This document shows, piece by piece, positions 1 through 12,798 of a stretch of 64,000 nt of DNA. Under the pieces are notes generated by a model. The model was not told the DNA's origin, did no database searches, and saw only the letters and a program-made list of their open reading frames with translations. The DNA is from Struthidea cinerea. Lineage: Eukaryota > Chordata > Aves > Passeriformes > Corcoracidae. The stretch covers positions 469,605 to 533,604 of the forward strand of contig VZTI01000981.1 in the NCBI GenBank assembly GCA_013397865.1. Direction: 5' to 3'. The position numbers and the translations under genes are program-made. How positions within the stretch are numbered: the first letter of the stretch is position 1; the number at the start of each line of letters is the position of its first letter.

Positions 1-3000
1 AAAAAACACAACAAAAACCCCCGACTAAACAATATCCAGGAGCAGAAATCCCAAGGTAACTGGAATGGGAATATGTTTTAGTGGTGAACGTGGTGTTGCT
101 GGGTTAATGGTTGGGTGTGATGTTCTGAGGGGTCTTTTCCACCGTGAGTGATTCCGGTCACTCAGATGAACGTGGGGATTTATAATCGAGCAGAAATGGT
201 TTGGGTTCTTTGCTCACGGTCATAATTTGGGGGAGTTTCTTCCTCTCCGTGTGCTGCCAGGGGCAGAGATGCTGGTGATGCACAGGTGAAGATCCTTTCC
301 AAAGGATCTGGTGGTACCTCTGGTACATCCAGGTAATTTCAGGAAAATTACCTTTGGAATTTCTTCTGTGATCCAGGGTTTTGAGGCTTTAGGGAATGAA
401 GAACCCCGTGGGCTCTCAGTGCAACCTCCCCTCTCCATCTTCCAGGGAACATCCTGCCTGTTATCCATCCCCTCTTATCCATTCTCTGCCTCCATCATCT
501 TTCATCTGCCCTTAATTAGCTTTTCCCATCCTGCTGAGTGTACAACGTCCCGAGATTAACCTAAGAGGGAGTGCAGGGTTCCCGGAGAATTGAAAATCAA
601 TTTCTCTGTCTTCAGATACCTGTCAGGGATTGAGTGCCGGGGCTGGAATTCATCCTCTGGTAGCTGATGGTATCGTGTCCACCTAAATCACCTTTCTAGC
701 AGGGCCTGAGATGTGTTAGGCTGAATTCCCTGGCTGCCATCCAGTTCTTGGTGGGATGGGGAAGCAGCGGGGTTGGAGTCAACGCCAACTCCTCCGCGTC
801 TGGCAGAAATCTGGTTGTGGAGCAAGAGGGAAACGCTGGCTGGTCAGAATTCCTGGGTGTCCTCATCCCTGACAAAAGCTGAGCTCCGCTGTTTATAAAA
901 AGGATTCAGGGCCTTGAGTTGGGCTTAGTCAGCTGCTGATCCCTGGGAATGAGGAAGGGGGGTGTTGTTTCTCCATCTAATCACTTGCAGGCTTGTGATT
1001 ACAACATTTAATGATGATGGCCGAGGTCAGTTTTTAATTAGCTGAGCCACATGATGGGCTCTCGCAGTGCCAGCAAAGCCTTTCCTCATTGATGTCTGGC
1101 GTGATGTTCCAGAAGAGCAGCTGTGCCAGTGAAATCCTGGATTTGTGGGTTAAATCACGCTGTGTATTTCCCAATCCCGAGCTGTTTTGCTCTGATCTGG
1201 ATGGGACACGGTGGGTCCAGCGTGCAGCGAGTCCCTGTCTTTGTCCAACATGTTGAGGAGTGAGCAATAAATAGGAAAAATAATCCAAAAGCCTTGGGAA
1301 GTTGGCAGACGTGGCTGTTACCAGGACTCACATGATGCTGCGGCCCGGTGGAACCGAGCTGTTGCCGATTGAATCACATGTTTTTGTCCTGGTAACAACC
1401 AATAACACCCCGCTCCTTCCCAAAAATCCTAAATATAGCCCTGAGAACCTCCAACCAGGGAGGGTTGGCACCGGACCGTGCCTTTTCCACAAGCCCCGTG
1501 TGATGGCTGGGACGCAGCGGGGCCCGTGCCAGGAGCAGATGGCAGAGCAGGCTGCACATTCCTGAGGCACTCAACTTCCCCCTCTCCCCTTCCCTGCGAG
1601 GAGGGATGGATCCCGGGCTGGATTCACGCATGGCTTCGCCTCCAGCATGGATGGAAAGGTATTGGAAAAGGCAAACGTATGACTTGGGTTTTCCTGGCCC
1701 ACACGTGGATGATAACAATCCCCCCAACTCCCTCCCTGCCGTGGGATGGGGTGGAGGAGATGATTCCCTCAGGGATGAGCCAGCCCCTTCCAAGCTGAAC
1801 GCACACATTTTTTTTCCTGAACGTACATCTCGACACGCTCTGTGCACGCTCTGCCCTTGACCCTGCTTGCATGTGAGCTATAAAATTTTCCATTGATTTC
1901 CTGGAGGTCTGGAGCTTTCAGGCAAGGCTGTGTCCCTTTGAGCCATCCAGGTCTGGAGCGTGTTTAGGGGATGAGGTTTAGCCAAGTCTGAGGTCGCTCA
2001 GAGCTCTGCACGTGAGCAGATCTTCCCTTATCGTGCTGCTTTGCCGAGCCAAGGTCGCGTCCCTGGGGTGTTACTCCTCAAGCTGGGGCGAATTCTGGGG
2101 GGGTTTCACCTCCCCTCAAAGTCTGGGGCTGGTCCCTGGCGAAGGCAGAGCTTCCAACCTGTTGCGTTGTTCATAAATTCATCAGATTTGGCTCTCAGAC
2201 ATCACTGCTGGGATTATTTTTTATGTTTTCCTGTAACATCACTGTCGAATTATGGTGCCTCAGTTGTTTTATATTTGCCTCGTTTTTGTAATCAGGTTTA
2301 GCCCGGTTTGTGCTCTTTTCCCTCACTTTTGCCACCAGGTTTAGCCCGGTTTGTTTCTGCCTTCCTTGATTCCATCAGGAGCCAGGGGCCCCCACCAGGA
2401 ATCCTCCAGCCCCGACCTCGGGCACGTTTTTGCTCTGAAGAGGGAGGAATCTCCTGCAAACCTTTCTGCTCCCCACTCTGGCCAGTTCTTGACACCCGCT
2501 GGTCCCATTCCAAAGGAGATGTGCTGAGAGAGCTCTCTCCAGTTCCCTCACACTCCACTTTGAGCCTTTCACAGCACCCAAGATTCCCAGTAAGAAAAAA
2601 TTGGAATACCTGGAAGTTTGTCCCATATCTCTGTTAATTCAATACTTGAGGATTTTTCCGCTGAAGTTTTGGTTTATGCAAAGCCGAGTTAAACTTAGGC
2701 TGGGTTTTGCCTCCAGGTTTAGTGTTGTGCTTTATGAAGCTGAGCAATGTTTTGTCCTCTGAGCCCGACCTGGAGTTGCAGTTCCTGGGGAAGTTGGAGG
2801 GAAGAGCTGCTTGGAGCAGCAGCGGACTGAGGTGAGGGCTCTGTTTGGGGTGTTCCCCATACTCGGGGTGGGAGCTGTTCTTCCCTTCTTCTTGGCACCC
2901 AGGAAATGAGAACAGCAGGAAAATCCTCTGGAAAACTCTGAAGTGAACTTGGATAATCTGAGGTTTGCTCTGTCCCTTTGGCACTTTCCGTTTAACGGGG

Positions 3001-3873
3001 TTGGCATAAGTTTGACTCTTAAGATTCCTCAGGATCCCTGTAAAGATGAGGATGAATCCATTTCCTTGCAGTTTTGTCTGGAAGGTGCTTGCTCGATCCA
3101 AGTATATCTAGCTCTGCCCGTGGGGAAGGACGAGGAGCAGACTTTGGTGATGTTTGGGGTTTTTTCAGGCCACTTGGGGTTAAGCTTTGAGGTTAATGGT
3201 TGTTCTGCTGGAAACCTCGGGGCTTGTGCGAGGAGATTCCAGGAAAGTGTTAAATCCAGCGGGGTCTGGAACAGGACACGGCTCCCACTGGGAGGTTTTT
3301 TTGTGTCTGGACAACACCAGTGGCTTTCATGAGGATCTCATCTTTTCACCGTCCCGACTTCCTTTCCTTATCACTCCTGGCTTTCCATGCGAATTTCCGT
3401 CAACAGGCGAGGGCTTGGAAGCTCTGATCCCAGCCGGACCAATTCCAAGGGTTTCTGGACGTGCCAGTCAGGAAGGCACTGTAGCGTAGCCTGATATGAA
3501 ATATTTTGAGTGTCCTGCTGTAGGTCTTGCCTTTGTAAACAAGAGCCAATCCAGAAGTTTAGCAGGGATTGATAGGATCAGGATGTGTTTGCAGGGACGG
3601 CTGGCTCAGGCGGAGCAGCTGTAACTCGCCCTCAGTGGGAAGCGGAATCTGCTGCTCTCCCTGTGTGGCTGTGAGGGGAAAAGGGCCTAAAAATGAGGAG
3701 AAACTCTTTGAGCTGAGACGTATGTTCAGAATGAAGTGTTACGGGAGGGATGTGGGGTGTTCCAAGGGTGTGCTAAATTAATTCCAGTCTTAATTAAAAG
3801 GATGTACACAACTCTTAATGAGGGCAAGCACATACTTGCGGTATGGAGTGGAGTAGAACGTTTGGGATTTTTG
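1..3873. other. non-coding unique sequence, no gene seen
   Basis: No gene or recognisable repeat is visible in this stretch. Two details are worth keeping. The 19-bp string starting caggtttagcccggtttg occurs twice, 43 bp apart (2293-2311 and 2336-2354), which is a small local duplication. At about 1000-1045 there is an AT-rich island with homeodomain-type cores (TTAATGA, TAATTAG) and one AGGTCA nuclear-receptor half-site. Open frames here are short and overlap on opposite strands, so I treat them as chance. Confidence 0.6.
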
Positions 3874-4078
3874 GGAGAAATCCCCACCTGTGAGGGTGGG
3901 CAGGCCCTGGCACGGGGTGCCCAGAGCAGCTGTGGCTGCCCCTGGATCCCTGGCAGTGTCCAAGGCCAGGCTGGACGGGGCTTGGAGCAACCTGGGATGG
4001 TGGAAGGTGTCCCTGCCCGTGGCAGGGGAAGAATGGGATGACCTTTGAGGTCCCTTCCCAAACCATTCCATGATTCCT
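3874..4078 (+). mobile_element. CR1 LINE 3' fragment
   Basis: This is a 5'-truncated CR1 non-LTR retrotransposon in sense orientation. In order it shows the 'gtgagggtgggcaggccctg' block, 'gcagctgtggctgcccctgg', 'ccaaggccaggctggacggg', 'ggtggaaggtgtccctgccc', and a tail ending in an AAACCATTCCATGATTCC-type terminus. The terminus matches the 8-bp 3' repeat at which CR1 elements end. Only about 205 bp of a roughly 4.5-kb element remain. None of the reverse transcriptase region is present, so it cannot move on its own. Confidence 0.93.
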
Positions 4079-7000
4079 TCAGTGCTGGGTGTGCTCTATA
4101 TCCCAGCATCCAGGACCTTGGGATCCAGCTGCTGTAGGACCCTTTGGAGCCCATCCTGGCTGGAGAAAGCACTGGAAGGTGTGGTGTGGGCAGACCCGCC
4201 TGGACGGGGGTGCTGGGGTGACGTTGGAGGACACGCATTGGAAGAGCTCCATCCCAGGGCATCTTCCCCTGGCCCTCACTGGGATCAGCCCCCGAGCTCT
4301 GCGAGGCCGAGCGCGGCTCTCCCGCGCTTTACGGAGTCCCGGCTCCATGGCGTAATGCCGCCACACCCTCTTGGAATAACGGGGGATCCTTGGGGAAAGG
4401 AGACGTGGATGGGGTGGGGAGCCCTTGGTGGAGCTCCACACCCACCCTTCAGCTGCTCCGCTGGCCATCCCCGTCCTGGGAAGCACCGGACCGGGCCAAT
4501 CAATCCAGGACTGCTCCGTCCCGGGCTCCCCGGCCCCGCAGCTGTATCGGAGTTACAACACAAACACCCTCAGTTATCCCAGTTGGATGCGAAAGCAGCC
4601 GCGCGTTCCACGGGAAGCGGCGATGCCAGAACGGGGAGGTCAGCGCTGTGCAGTGTTTTTCTGGCAAAGGAAAAACCCACTGGATGGAAGGCGGTGCCTG
4701 GGGAATCTCCGGAGCGGCGGGATGAGCTCCGAGCACGACTGGAGATAATGGGGCTCGGGGAGGGGATGGAGCCAGGGAATATTGGAGAGAATCCAACCCC
4801 CCAAGCCCAATGGCCACCCTTCTTCGGGATGAAGTCACTGGAAGCAGCACAACCACTTATCCAGAGGGCCAACCTGCTTCCAGGAGTTTTGGGATCATGG
4901 TTTAAACAGGTTTTTGTGTTCGCAGCCCTCCGTGCCCACAGGTGCTGCTGGCGCTGCCTCATCCCCCCTCGGAGCAGCTCCAAGTCAAGTTCCCTGTCTT
5001 TTTTTCATCCAGGGAAAGGCTTTTAGCTCTTCTTTCCTGCAGAATGGGGGGCTCAGAACTGTCAGCACCACAATATCTATCCCTCCGGGAACAGCCCCGC
5101 ATCCAAGGGGATGGAGGCAATGTGTCAGAACGTGTGGGAAAATCCCCCGGAGCTTCCAACTGACGCTGGAATTATTAAAAACAAAAAGCAGAGAAAGCGT
5201 TCGTGGAACTCTGGAAAACGCCACTGATAAGGATCTTTTTGGGGCTGTTCCAACTTTCTCCCGTGAAAAGGTGAGCTCAAAGTACCAAGGCTTGGGTCTG
5301 GATTTGCAGTTTTCCAGACTTTGGGGGCTTGGAGCTTGGAATAATCTTCTGGCTTCTTGCACAGTGTGAGAGGGACCAAAGCTCCAGCAGCGGGAGGCAC
5401 CTGGAAGCTGCTGGAGATGAGCATGGACCTGGTCCTCTCTTCCTGGAGAAGGATGAAGCCAGTGTCCAGGTGATGGTCACAGCCCCTGGAATGGGCTCTG
5501 ATGAGCTTTGGATGAGTTTTGGTTTTGCTCTGCAGAAATCCACAACTCTTCCTCATCGCTCCCCGGACCTGGATCCATTCTGAGGAGCAACAATACATGG
5601 AAAACGGAATATTTTGCTTATTAAAGTCACTTGGAGTCGCAGCTCCGAGGTTGGCAGCCGGAGCTCGGAGAGGCTGAAGGAGCTGGAGAGCTCATTGTTC
5701 CCCTTTTCCAAGAGAAACTTCCACGTGTGCCAGCACTTTTATTTATAATGCTGAAATAAATGGAGTCCATTTAAAGGTATTATTGAGGGAGCAGCACTTC
5801 AAATATATCATTTTTATGTTATTAGGCTGCTCGGAGCGAGGTGTCCTACTGCAGGCGGGTAATCCGTCCCCCTGCCTGGATTCCAGGCTGGAACTTACTG
5901 GAAGCTTTGCACCACAAGAATCCGAGCAAAGGGATTATTTTCAAGGAAAGAAAAAAGGAGCTTGAGGAAAATCAGGCCGGAAGGCAGAACCTCAAACCAC
6001 GGTGGAGAAATTTCCTGACAGCAGCTCCGCGTCTCGTGACCACCTGATGGCTCCTGAGCTTTGCTGGGATTTTAGCAGATGCCCAAAGGGGAGCTCAGCT
6101 GGCTGGGAAGGGTTTGGGGTGGGCTGCACCTGGAGTTGGGGCCGGCTGCCCCCCCTTCCTTCATTCCATCCATTCTTTTTTTGTTGGAACAAGGGAAATC
6201 CTGAAGGAATCCAGGCGTTTCGAGAGCATCAAATGACCGCGCTGACCTTTGCGGGCTGTTCCTGGTGCTGGGATCCATGGAGCGAGGGAACGCTGCTGGC
6301 TGGGACAGCACTCGGAGCAGGAAAGGTGCTGCAGGGAGAGCCAGGACAAGCAGCCGGGCATCCCAAGGAACAGGAGAGAGGGGAGATGGACTTGCTCAGG
6401 AGCACGGAGCTTGCAGAGGATCTCGTGTCAGAGCAAGATCCCCGTGTCCAGCTGAGTTCCCTGCAGCCGGGAATTCCCGAGGGCTGATTCCGTGAAATCC
6501 ATGGGATTGCTCGGTACCACCGGGGCTGTGCACGTGCCCTGTGAATTCCTCGTGGAAAGGCGGCCCAGGGCTGTGGCACACGAGCAGGGGTAGGATAAAG
6601 AGGGATTATTCCCTGCGTGTTTCCCCGCTGTCACGGATGCAGAAATCAGGATTCAGCCGTGGTCAGAACTACCCCAGCAACTGTCGGAATCTGGCAGGAA
6701 AAGCTTTCAAAAAGTGGGAAGAGGGCTGGTGTTGTACCTGATTTTGTCAGAGGGGAGTTAAACTGCAGCCAAAGGGAGCCCATGGAATTACAGAGAGGAA
6801 CAAAACAAGATGCGAATGTGTGGGGTGCAGGGAGGGTTGGAAAGTCCATTTAATTCCCAAGTTTTTGGGAGCAGGGGGTCTGGGGAGCTGGTTCTGGTTT
6901 TCATCTCTTCCTAGTGCAGCCTTGTCCAACTTCCTCCAGGTTTTCCGCTTCTCCGAGTCCCTCAGGAGCCAAGAACAAGCCCGAAGGGGTTTTAGCCAAA

Positions 7001-8920
7001 AAGGGATTTTCCTGTGAACTTTGGAAGCTTAGGAAGGAATCCTTCATCTTGAGCTGTGGATCTTGGTGTGAGGCTTCCAGGGAACTCCGGGGCTGCACCA
7101 GTTGGATGCTGGAGGGAAAAGGGCTCGGGAGATGGAGGGGGAAAGCTTCCTCTGGAGGCTCTGGACGAGCTCTGTGTTATTAAAATCATTCAGTGCTATC
7201 AAGGAAGCGCCTGGAGGCCGGGGCTGGGATCTGTCTTTCCCAGTGTGGTGCCTGGGCAGAACAAGAACCAGAGGGAAGAGCAAATGAGGTGAAGGAGAGG
7301 AGGCAGAATCCCAGATTTTCCCAACACCATGCTTTTCCAGGGTTTTTCCTCCCGTTCTGCTATCCCTGCAGCTGCAGGAAGGACCCGTCCTTGCGGCGAG
7401 GCGAGGCTCCTGTCTGGTGTCCGTAAATTCCAGTCTCAGTGTTCCCAACACCCAGCAAACGTTCGGTCCTTAGGGAATGTGCAGCTGGGAGCATCCAGTG
7501 AGGACCACATTCCTCAGGGATGGATGTGATTGACACAAACTTCAGATTTGCTGCATTTCCTACGGCTGTTCCCGAGCAAACGGTTAAAAGAAGGAAAAAC
7601 TGAGGGAGCAGAAGTTTGCTTTCCCCGTTACTGTTTTTATTTTCCTTTTGCTGTGTGGCCACAGGAGAAAAAAAAAAATCCTCGTTCTGGAATCCCAGGG
7701 TTTCCTTTCCCTCTCCCCCTGATTTAGGGTTCGAGCTCCTCCCTCCTCCTGGCTCCTTTGGATGAGGAAGGTGAGGAGGTTTTTTCGGGAATACTCTGTT
7801 CCCTGCTGGTTTCCTGCCCGTTGGCGTCTCTGCAGCCCCTGGGCTGCTGCACATTTGGGAGTGCAGATCCCTCCTGCTCTTTGAGGTTTGCTGCTGTTTG
7901 CTCGGATTTCCCGGAGCTCCCCTGGGCAAAAGCACCCGGATTGAACTGGGAAAAGCCCCCGTGGAGCTGGACTGTCCCTGGTCGTGTTTGCTCGGGAAGG
8001 AGCAGCCGTGTTTTGTCTGGGAATGGGAGCGAACGGAATGATTTGGGGTTTTATTTGCATATTCTGCACATCCAGCCCCTGGAGAGCTCCAGGGTGGCAT
8101 TTTTATCCCGGTCCAGCTGCTTGCAGCTGTTTCCCTGCTGCTTGGGCTCCCAGATGTGCTGGGCAGCTGCGTCCAGCCCCACCTGGGCTTCCCCGGAGCT
8201 CGCTCGGAGCGCGGCAGGGAGAGGAGGTGGTGGATTCCTGAGGGGCCTTCTGGAGGTGTCCCCTCCAAGCTGCATTCCTGGAGAAATTCCCGTTCCCTCG
8301 GGTGGTCTTGCAGCTCCTGGGATCCCTCAGGAATGGCTGGGGAGGGATCCCAGTGTTGGTGGCCCTTTCCTGGGATGGGCACCAGCCAAACATCCATGGA
8401 TGTGCTGATGTGGGTTGGGGTTGGGCCGTCAGCTCCAAATGCCATTCCCAGCTCCCTGGAAAAACCCCAAATTCCTGCTCTGCTGAGTCACCTTCCACAG
8501 GGCTCCTGCCCTGAGCTGATTCCTGCCTCGGGACAGGGCATTGGAATGCTCCCATCTCCTCAGATTAATGGGAAGATGAAAATTCCTGACCCAGGCTCCA
8601 GGGAATTTAACAACCAACAGATTCCACGTGGTGGATTCCCACAAGGATTTCAGCACCTTATTCCAGCCTCCAAACCATCCAGAGCAGCTGTAGTCAGGGA
8701 AAATGGGAGAGGAGGAAGAAACGTTTCCTTAAGGAAGTGTCGGATCCAGAGCATGGATCCAGCTCCAGAATTCCTTCTGTGGGATGAGCCATTGGGAAAC
8801 CCAGAGGATTAGTTTAGGTTTTGACTTTGGATCTGAGCTCTTTTTCGGCTCAGTTCCTTCCCTGGAAAAGATGGATCTGATGATTGATCCCCACGAGGGC
8901 TGGGTACCTGGAAGCACAAA
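4079..8920. other. non-coding unique sequence with a CpG-dense patch
   Basis: No gene is recognised. A short CpG-dense patch lies at about 4275-4352, and an octamer site ATTTGCAT sits at 8053-8060. Splice-acceptor-like strings (for example gttcgcag near 4925 and gctctgcag near 5537) have no convincing exon after them. Two long open frames, 4070-5026 (+) and 7360-8445 (-), have proline-, glycine- and serine-rich translations with no recognisable domain, and the opposite strand is also largely open. I regard them as chance frames in GC-rich DNA. Confidence 0.55.
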
Positions 8921-9112
8921 GATCACGGAATCCTGGAATGGTTTGGGTGGGAAGGGACCTTAAAGCTCATCCAATTCCAATCCCAACACCTTCCACCATC
9001 CCAGGCTGCTCTAAGCCCTGTCCAGCCTGGCCTTGGACACTTCCAGGGATCCAGGGGCAGCCACAGCTGCTCTGGGAAATCCATCCCAGGGCCTCCCCAC
9101 CCTCACAGGGAA
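8921..9112 (-). mobile_element. CR1 LINE 3' fragment
   Basis: CR1 3' end in antisense orientation. Reading on the plus strand it opens with the complement of the terminal ATTCCRTGATY repeat, then 'ggtttgggtgggaagggacc', the 'ttccaccatcccaggctgctc' block and 'cctggccttggacacttcc', and stops after 'caccctcacaggg'. The 'atgggcagggacacc' segment usual between the first two blocks is largely missing, so this copy carries a small internal deletion. It faces the copy at 9739-9896. Confidence 0.93.
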
Positions 9113-9738
9113 GATCGAAGGGATACTTTGGAATTGGAAATTGGCTTTTTTTCCGTTCTTTAACCTGTCCGGGGTCTGGGGCTGCTCTGGGTTTTCCCCT
9201 GGACCTGCTGATCCACGCTCTGTGTGTCCAGCTGATGGAAAGCAGGAGGTGGGATGGCATCATCCCACCCTGCAGGGATTTAATCCCACTCGACAGGGGC
9301 AAACCTTTCCCTTTCCCTTCTGTTTTTCCTTCTTTTTCTCTTTACACGGAATCCCTGTCCTTCTTCAGAACAGGCAAAGGTTGAAACCAGCTTGGAAAGC
9401 CCTAAAAGAGCCTCCCTGTCCCTTCTCCAGCTTTTATTTCCCTCTGGCTCCAGCTCCATCCTTTTCCAGTCACATCCTCTCTATTCCCTATCTTTGATTG
9501 GAAACGGGACCTTTTCCATATCGTATTTAGGGTTTTAATGACCCTGAACGCATCCTCTGAGCATAAAAAAAATCCCTGTGGGAAGATCCCAGGTGAATCC
9601 TGGGTTCTTGGGAGCCAGATATTCCATGCTGCTGGCTGGCCATGGGATGAGGGATGCGAAGAGATGGAAAATTGAATTATTTTCCTTGGAAACTTCCTGT
9701 ATTTTAGGGGAAAAAAAGTGGAATTGGCTCCACAGTGA
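9113..9738. other. unique spacer between two inverted CR1 copies
   Basis: No gene or repeat is seen. The stretch separates two CR1 tails that point in opposite directions, so it would form the loop if the pair were transcribed together. Confidence 0.5.
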
Positions 9739-9896
9739 CAGAGAAGCTGTGGCTGCCCCTGGATCCCTGGAAGTGTCCAAGGGATCATTGGATGGGGCTT
9801 GGAGCAACCTGGGATAGTGGAAGGTGTCCATGGGGTGGAATGGGATGAGATGATCCTTAAGGTCCCTTCCAACCCAAACCCCATTCCATGATTCTG
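9739..9896 (+). mobile_element. CR1 LINE 3' fragment
   Basis: Sense-orientation CR1 tail of about 160 bp. It begins at 'agagaagctgtggctgcccc', continues through 'ctggaagtgtccaaggg', 'ttggatggggcttggagcaac' and 'tagtggaaggtgtcc', and ends in ACCCCATTCCATGATTCTG. The 'cctgcccatggcagggg' segment is reduced, indicating a short internal deletion. The 5' truncation is typical of CR1. Confidence 0.93.
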
Positions 9897-12198
9897 TCTG
9901 GAGGGAATAGCAGTGCACTGGAGGAAACTGATGTGGAGTGGTGTCTATCCAAAATATTACTGGGAAAGGGATAATTCTTCATTTTCATGCCAGAAATGTA
10001 GATTATTAAATTTTAACTGTATAATTCTGGGAAGAAAGGGAGCAGGGAAATTCCTCCCATGAAGCTTTAATTAATTTTGACAAGAAAAACAAACCAGTTT
10101 TTCAGTGGAATATTCTCCTTTGGAGGCTGTTTGCTCCTCCTGAGGTTGTCCATAAATCTTCCTATTAAAATGTTATCAGGTCTGGGAAAACTTCCCGTTA
10201 TTCCTTCCCTCCTCCAGTCTTGCCTTCACCTGGATGTTGTTCATTGGGAATTTTAATCTATTTTCTCCCCATCACCACTGAATGAATAATCCAAAGTTTT
10301 GCCTGAGCTGCCTGACTTTGGAGCAGGCTCCCCCCAGGAATGATCGGATCCTGGAAGAGGGATCTGGATTCTTTCCACAGGGCCCTGAAGCTGTGCCAGC
10401 CTCAGCACCTCCTGCTCTGGCTGTTTCTGGGCTGCAGCAGAACCTCTTGCTTCCAGACTTTGCCGAGATCTCTTCCCACCTGGAATTCCGAGCTCCAGGA
10501 GGGCTGTAAAACGCCTGCTCCTGTAACTCCCGTCAGACCTCCGCGGTTTGAAACGGGACCTTTTCCCCAGTAATTCACGGTTCCACCGCTTGTGGTCACG
10601 GTGGGATTTGCCCACGGGACCCGTGAGCTGCTTTTTTTCCCCTGGATTAATTGTGCTCCGCTTCCCCGTGCTTTTCCCAAATCCTTGGCACAGCCACGGC
10701 TCCGTCTTTTCTCCGGGAAGTCTTTGTGCTGCTCAGCCCTGTGTGGTTGGGAGCGCGTGGATCAGGGCTGACAGGTTCAAAGGGGAGCTGGATCATCCTC
10801 CTGGAAACCCAGAGCTCTGGAGCACATCCCCAAAACTCTTGGATACACCTCGGGTCTCAGCGCAGCCCCCAGGCCTCGGCTGTGCTCCCATAAAACTGGG
10901 AATGCCGCGGGCTGATATTCCGGACACCTCCATCCCAAACCTGTGCAGCCTCCTTGGATGCCAGCCCGGGTACAGCTCCCCAGGAAACCTCTTTTCCTGG
11001 ATTCCTAGAGAGGGGGAGAAGTTTCCAAGCTCCCAAGTTCGGCGGGGTTTTCTCACCTCCAAAAAATGCCTGGAGTTGAAATGTTGGCCATAAAAGATTT
11101 TCAGGGCGTGGGTCCCTCTCCTGAACTCCCTGCTCATCCCAAGGAGCTGTGTCCAAAGAAAAACGTGGAGTTTTGAGCAGGAATAAATTTTGCAGAGAAC
11201 CGAGCAGGGAGAGGAGCTGCCGCTCTCTTCTTCCAGCTGATCCATCTGCGCTGAGTTCCCAAATATTTCCGAAGGATAACAGCCCAGGTGGGAAGAGCTC
11301 AGCACGTGAACAAATGGCTCTCAGATCTGTGGATTTTTAATCAAACTGAGTTCATGGCATCTCCAAAACCTATTCCTGGGCACAGGAATGGGGTTTTTCC
11401 CCCAAATTCTGTGGAGAAAAGCCGGGGCAGTGCCCGGCTTGGTGTCGGGCTGCGGGGCTGGGCGGGGAGGGGCTCAGAGCCTGGCAGGAATTGGCCACAT
11501 CAATTTTAGCCATTTTTTTGCCATGATCTAAATGTGGATCCAGTGCAGAATTCCACCTGTGCCTGCTGCCTGGAGCAGAGAGGGAGCACATCCGGCCACA
11601 AGTGCTGGAAAAGGGGTTGGCAGTGCAAGCCCAGCTGCGAGGGCTGCGATGGTCTCGTCACCTTCGTGGTGGTGGTACCCAAAATGTCCCAAAATTCTGC
11701 TTAAAAATAGCCCAGAATCTCTTCCCTTCCTCCTTTTTATTCCAGAATCCCTACAAATGGATTTTCAGGGAAGGGTTTTCAGTGTGGAACAGGGAGAATT
11801 AAGGAGAAAAGTTCCTCTGTGCTCTGCTTTGGTTTAATCATGTGGTGAGTGAAGCCTCCAAAAGTCTCTTTTGGGATCCGGAGGGAACCTTTGCAAGGAA
11901 AATGGGAATTTCTGAACTCAGTGGTGTGAGGGTTATTAGGAATCCTGGATAGTGGAAATGTGCTGGGTATCAAAGGATGTAATTTATCAATCCCTGAGTG
12001 ACGTAAATCAGCGCTCAGTGTAAATCTTTGTCCTGTGCTTTCACACATCCTTTCCAATCGGCTCTGAGCGAGGGGTTTTTCCACTGGATTCACCTGGAAA
12101 ACACATTTTCCTGGGTGCCAGCCATCTTTGTGCACGAGGAGCTCTTTTAAAATGATAACTCAATTTTTTTTTTAATAAGTTGTGGCGATTTAAGTGAA
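9897..12198. other. non-coding unique sequence
   Basis: No gene is seen. The first 200 bases are relatively AT-rich (9950-10110, several TTAAT and TAATTAA cores) against a GC-rich background. From 10550 to 11640 the sequence becomes GC-rich with open frames on both strands, none with recognisable protein features. Confidence 0.5.
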
Positions 12199-12292
12199 GG
12201 ATGGAACGGTGGAAGGTGTCCCTGCTCCTGGCAGGGGGTTGGAATGAGCCGGGCTTTGTTCCCTTCCAACCCAAACCATTCCACGGTTCTGT
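12199..12292 (+). mobile_element. CR1 LINE 3' stub
   Basis: A very short sense CR1 tail of about 95 bp. It contains 'ggtggaaggtgtccctgctcc', a 'ggcagggggttggaatgag' block, 'cccttccaacccaaaccattcc' in pieces, and a degenerate ACGGTTCTG terminus. The element is truncated just upstream of the usual 'gtggaaggtg' block. Confidence 0.88.
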
Positions 12293-12772
12293 GGAGGTGA
12301 GGTCATAAAAAGAGCCTGGACTTTGATCCCTTTAGGTTTGGCTGGAATCTGGCAATCGTGCGGAGGTTGAACTTTTCCAGAGCGATGCGGAGCCGTTGGA
12401 GCGGAGGCTGGTGGTGACACTGGGAGGGAACAGAGACCTGGCAGGATTGGGCCGTCGCTCCTTCCTTAAATATTGTGCCGGAGGATTTTAGGATCACCAG
12501 GCCTGCGTGACACCAAATTGCTGCCCCGGGATGGGGGTTGGAGGTGACGTTTGGAGCAGGGCCCTGCCCTCATCCCGCTCTCCTCCGGCGCATCCCTACG
12601 GTGTCCGCACCGCTCAGACGTTCCCCTCCCGTCCTGCCAAATTTCCAGCTGCTGCAGATGAACGTTGAAGTTCCTCTGAGCTCATTGTCGAGGCAAACAG
12701 CTGGCCCTGCTGGAATATAGGTTTGGATGGGGTTCCTTGGGATGGGAATGTCATTAATGCCTTTGTGTGAAG

Positions 12773-12798
12773 CGAAATGAAATGAAATGAAATGAAAT
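12773..12798. repeat. (GAAAT)n microsatellite
   Basis: Five consecutive copies of the pentamer GAAAT are read directly in the sequence. Confidence 0.95.

Noticed and set aside
1266..1271. AATAAA poly(A) signal (and many others, e.g. 5755, 29573, 41606)
   Set aside because: No coding exon upstream and no GT-rich element downstream. AATAAA is frequent by chance in AT-rich stretches.
4070..5026. 318-codon plus-strand open frame
   Set aside because: It begins at the tail of a CR1 copy and has no recognisable domain. Alternative frames are open over the same region.
7360..8445. 361-codon minus-strand open frame
   Set aside because: Proline-, serine- and glycine-rich translation without a recognisable domain, splice context or conserved-looking motifs. 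Plus-strand frames are open over the same bases.
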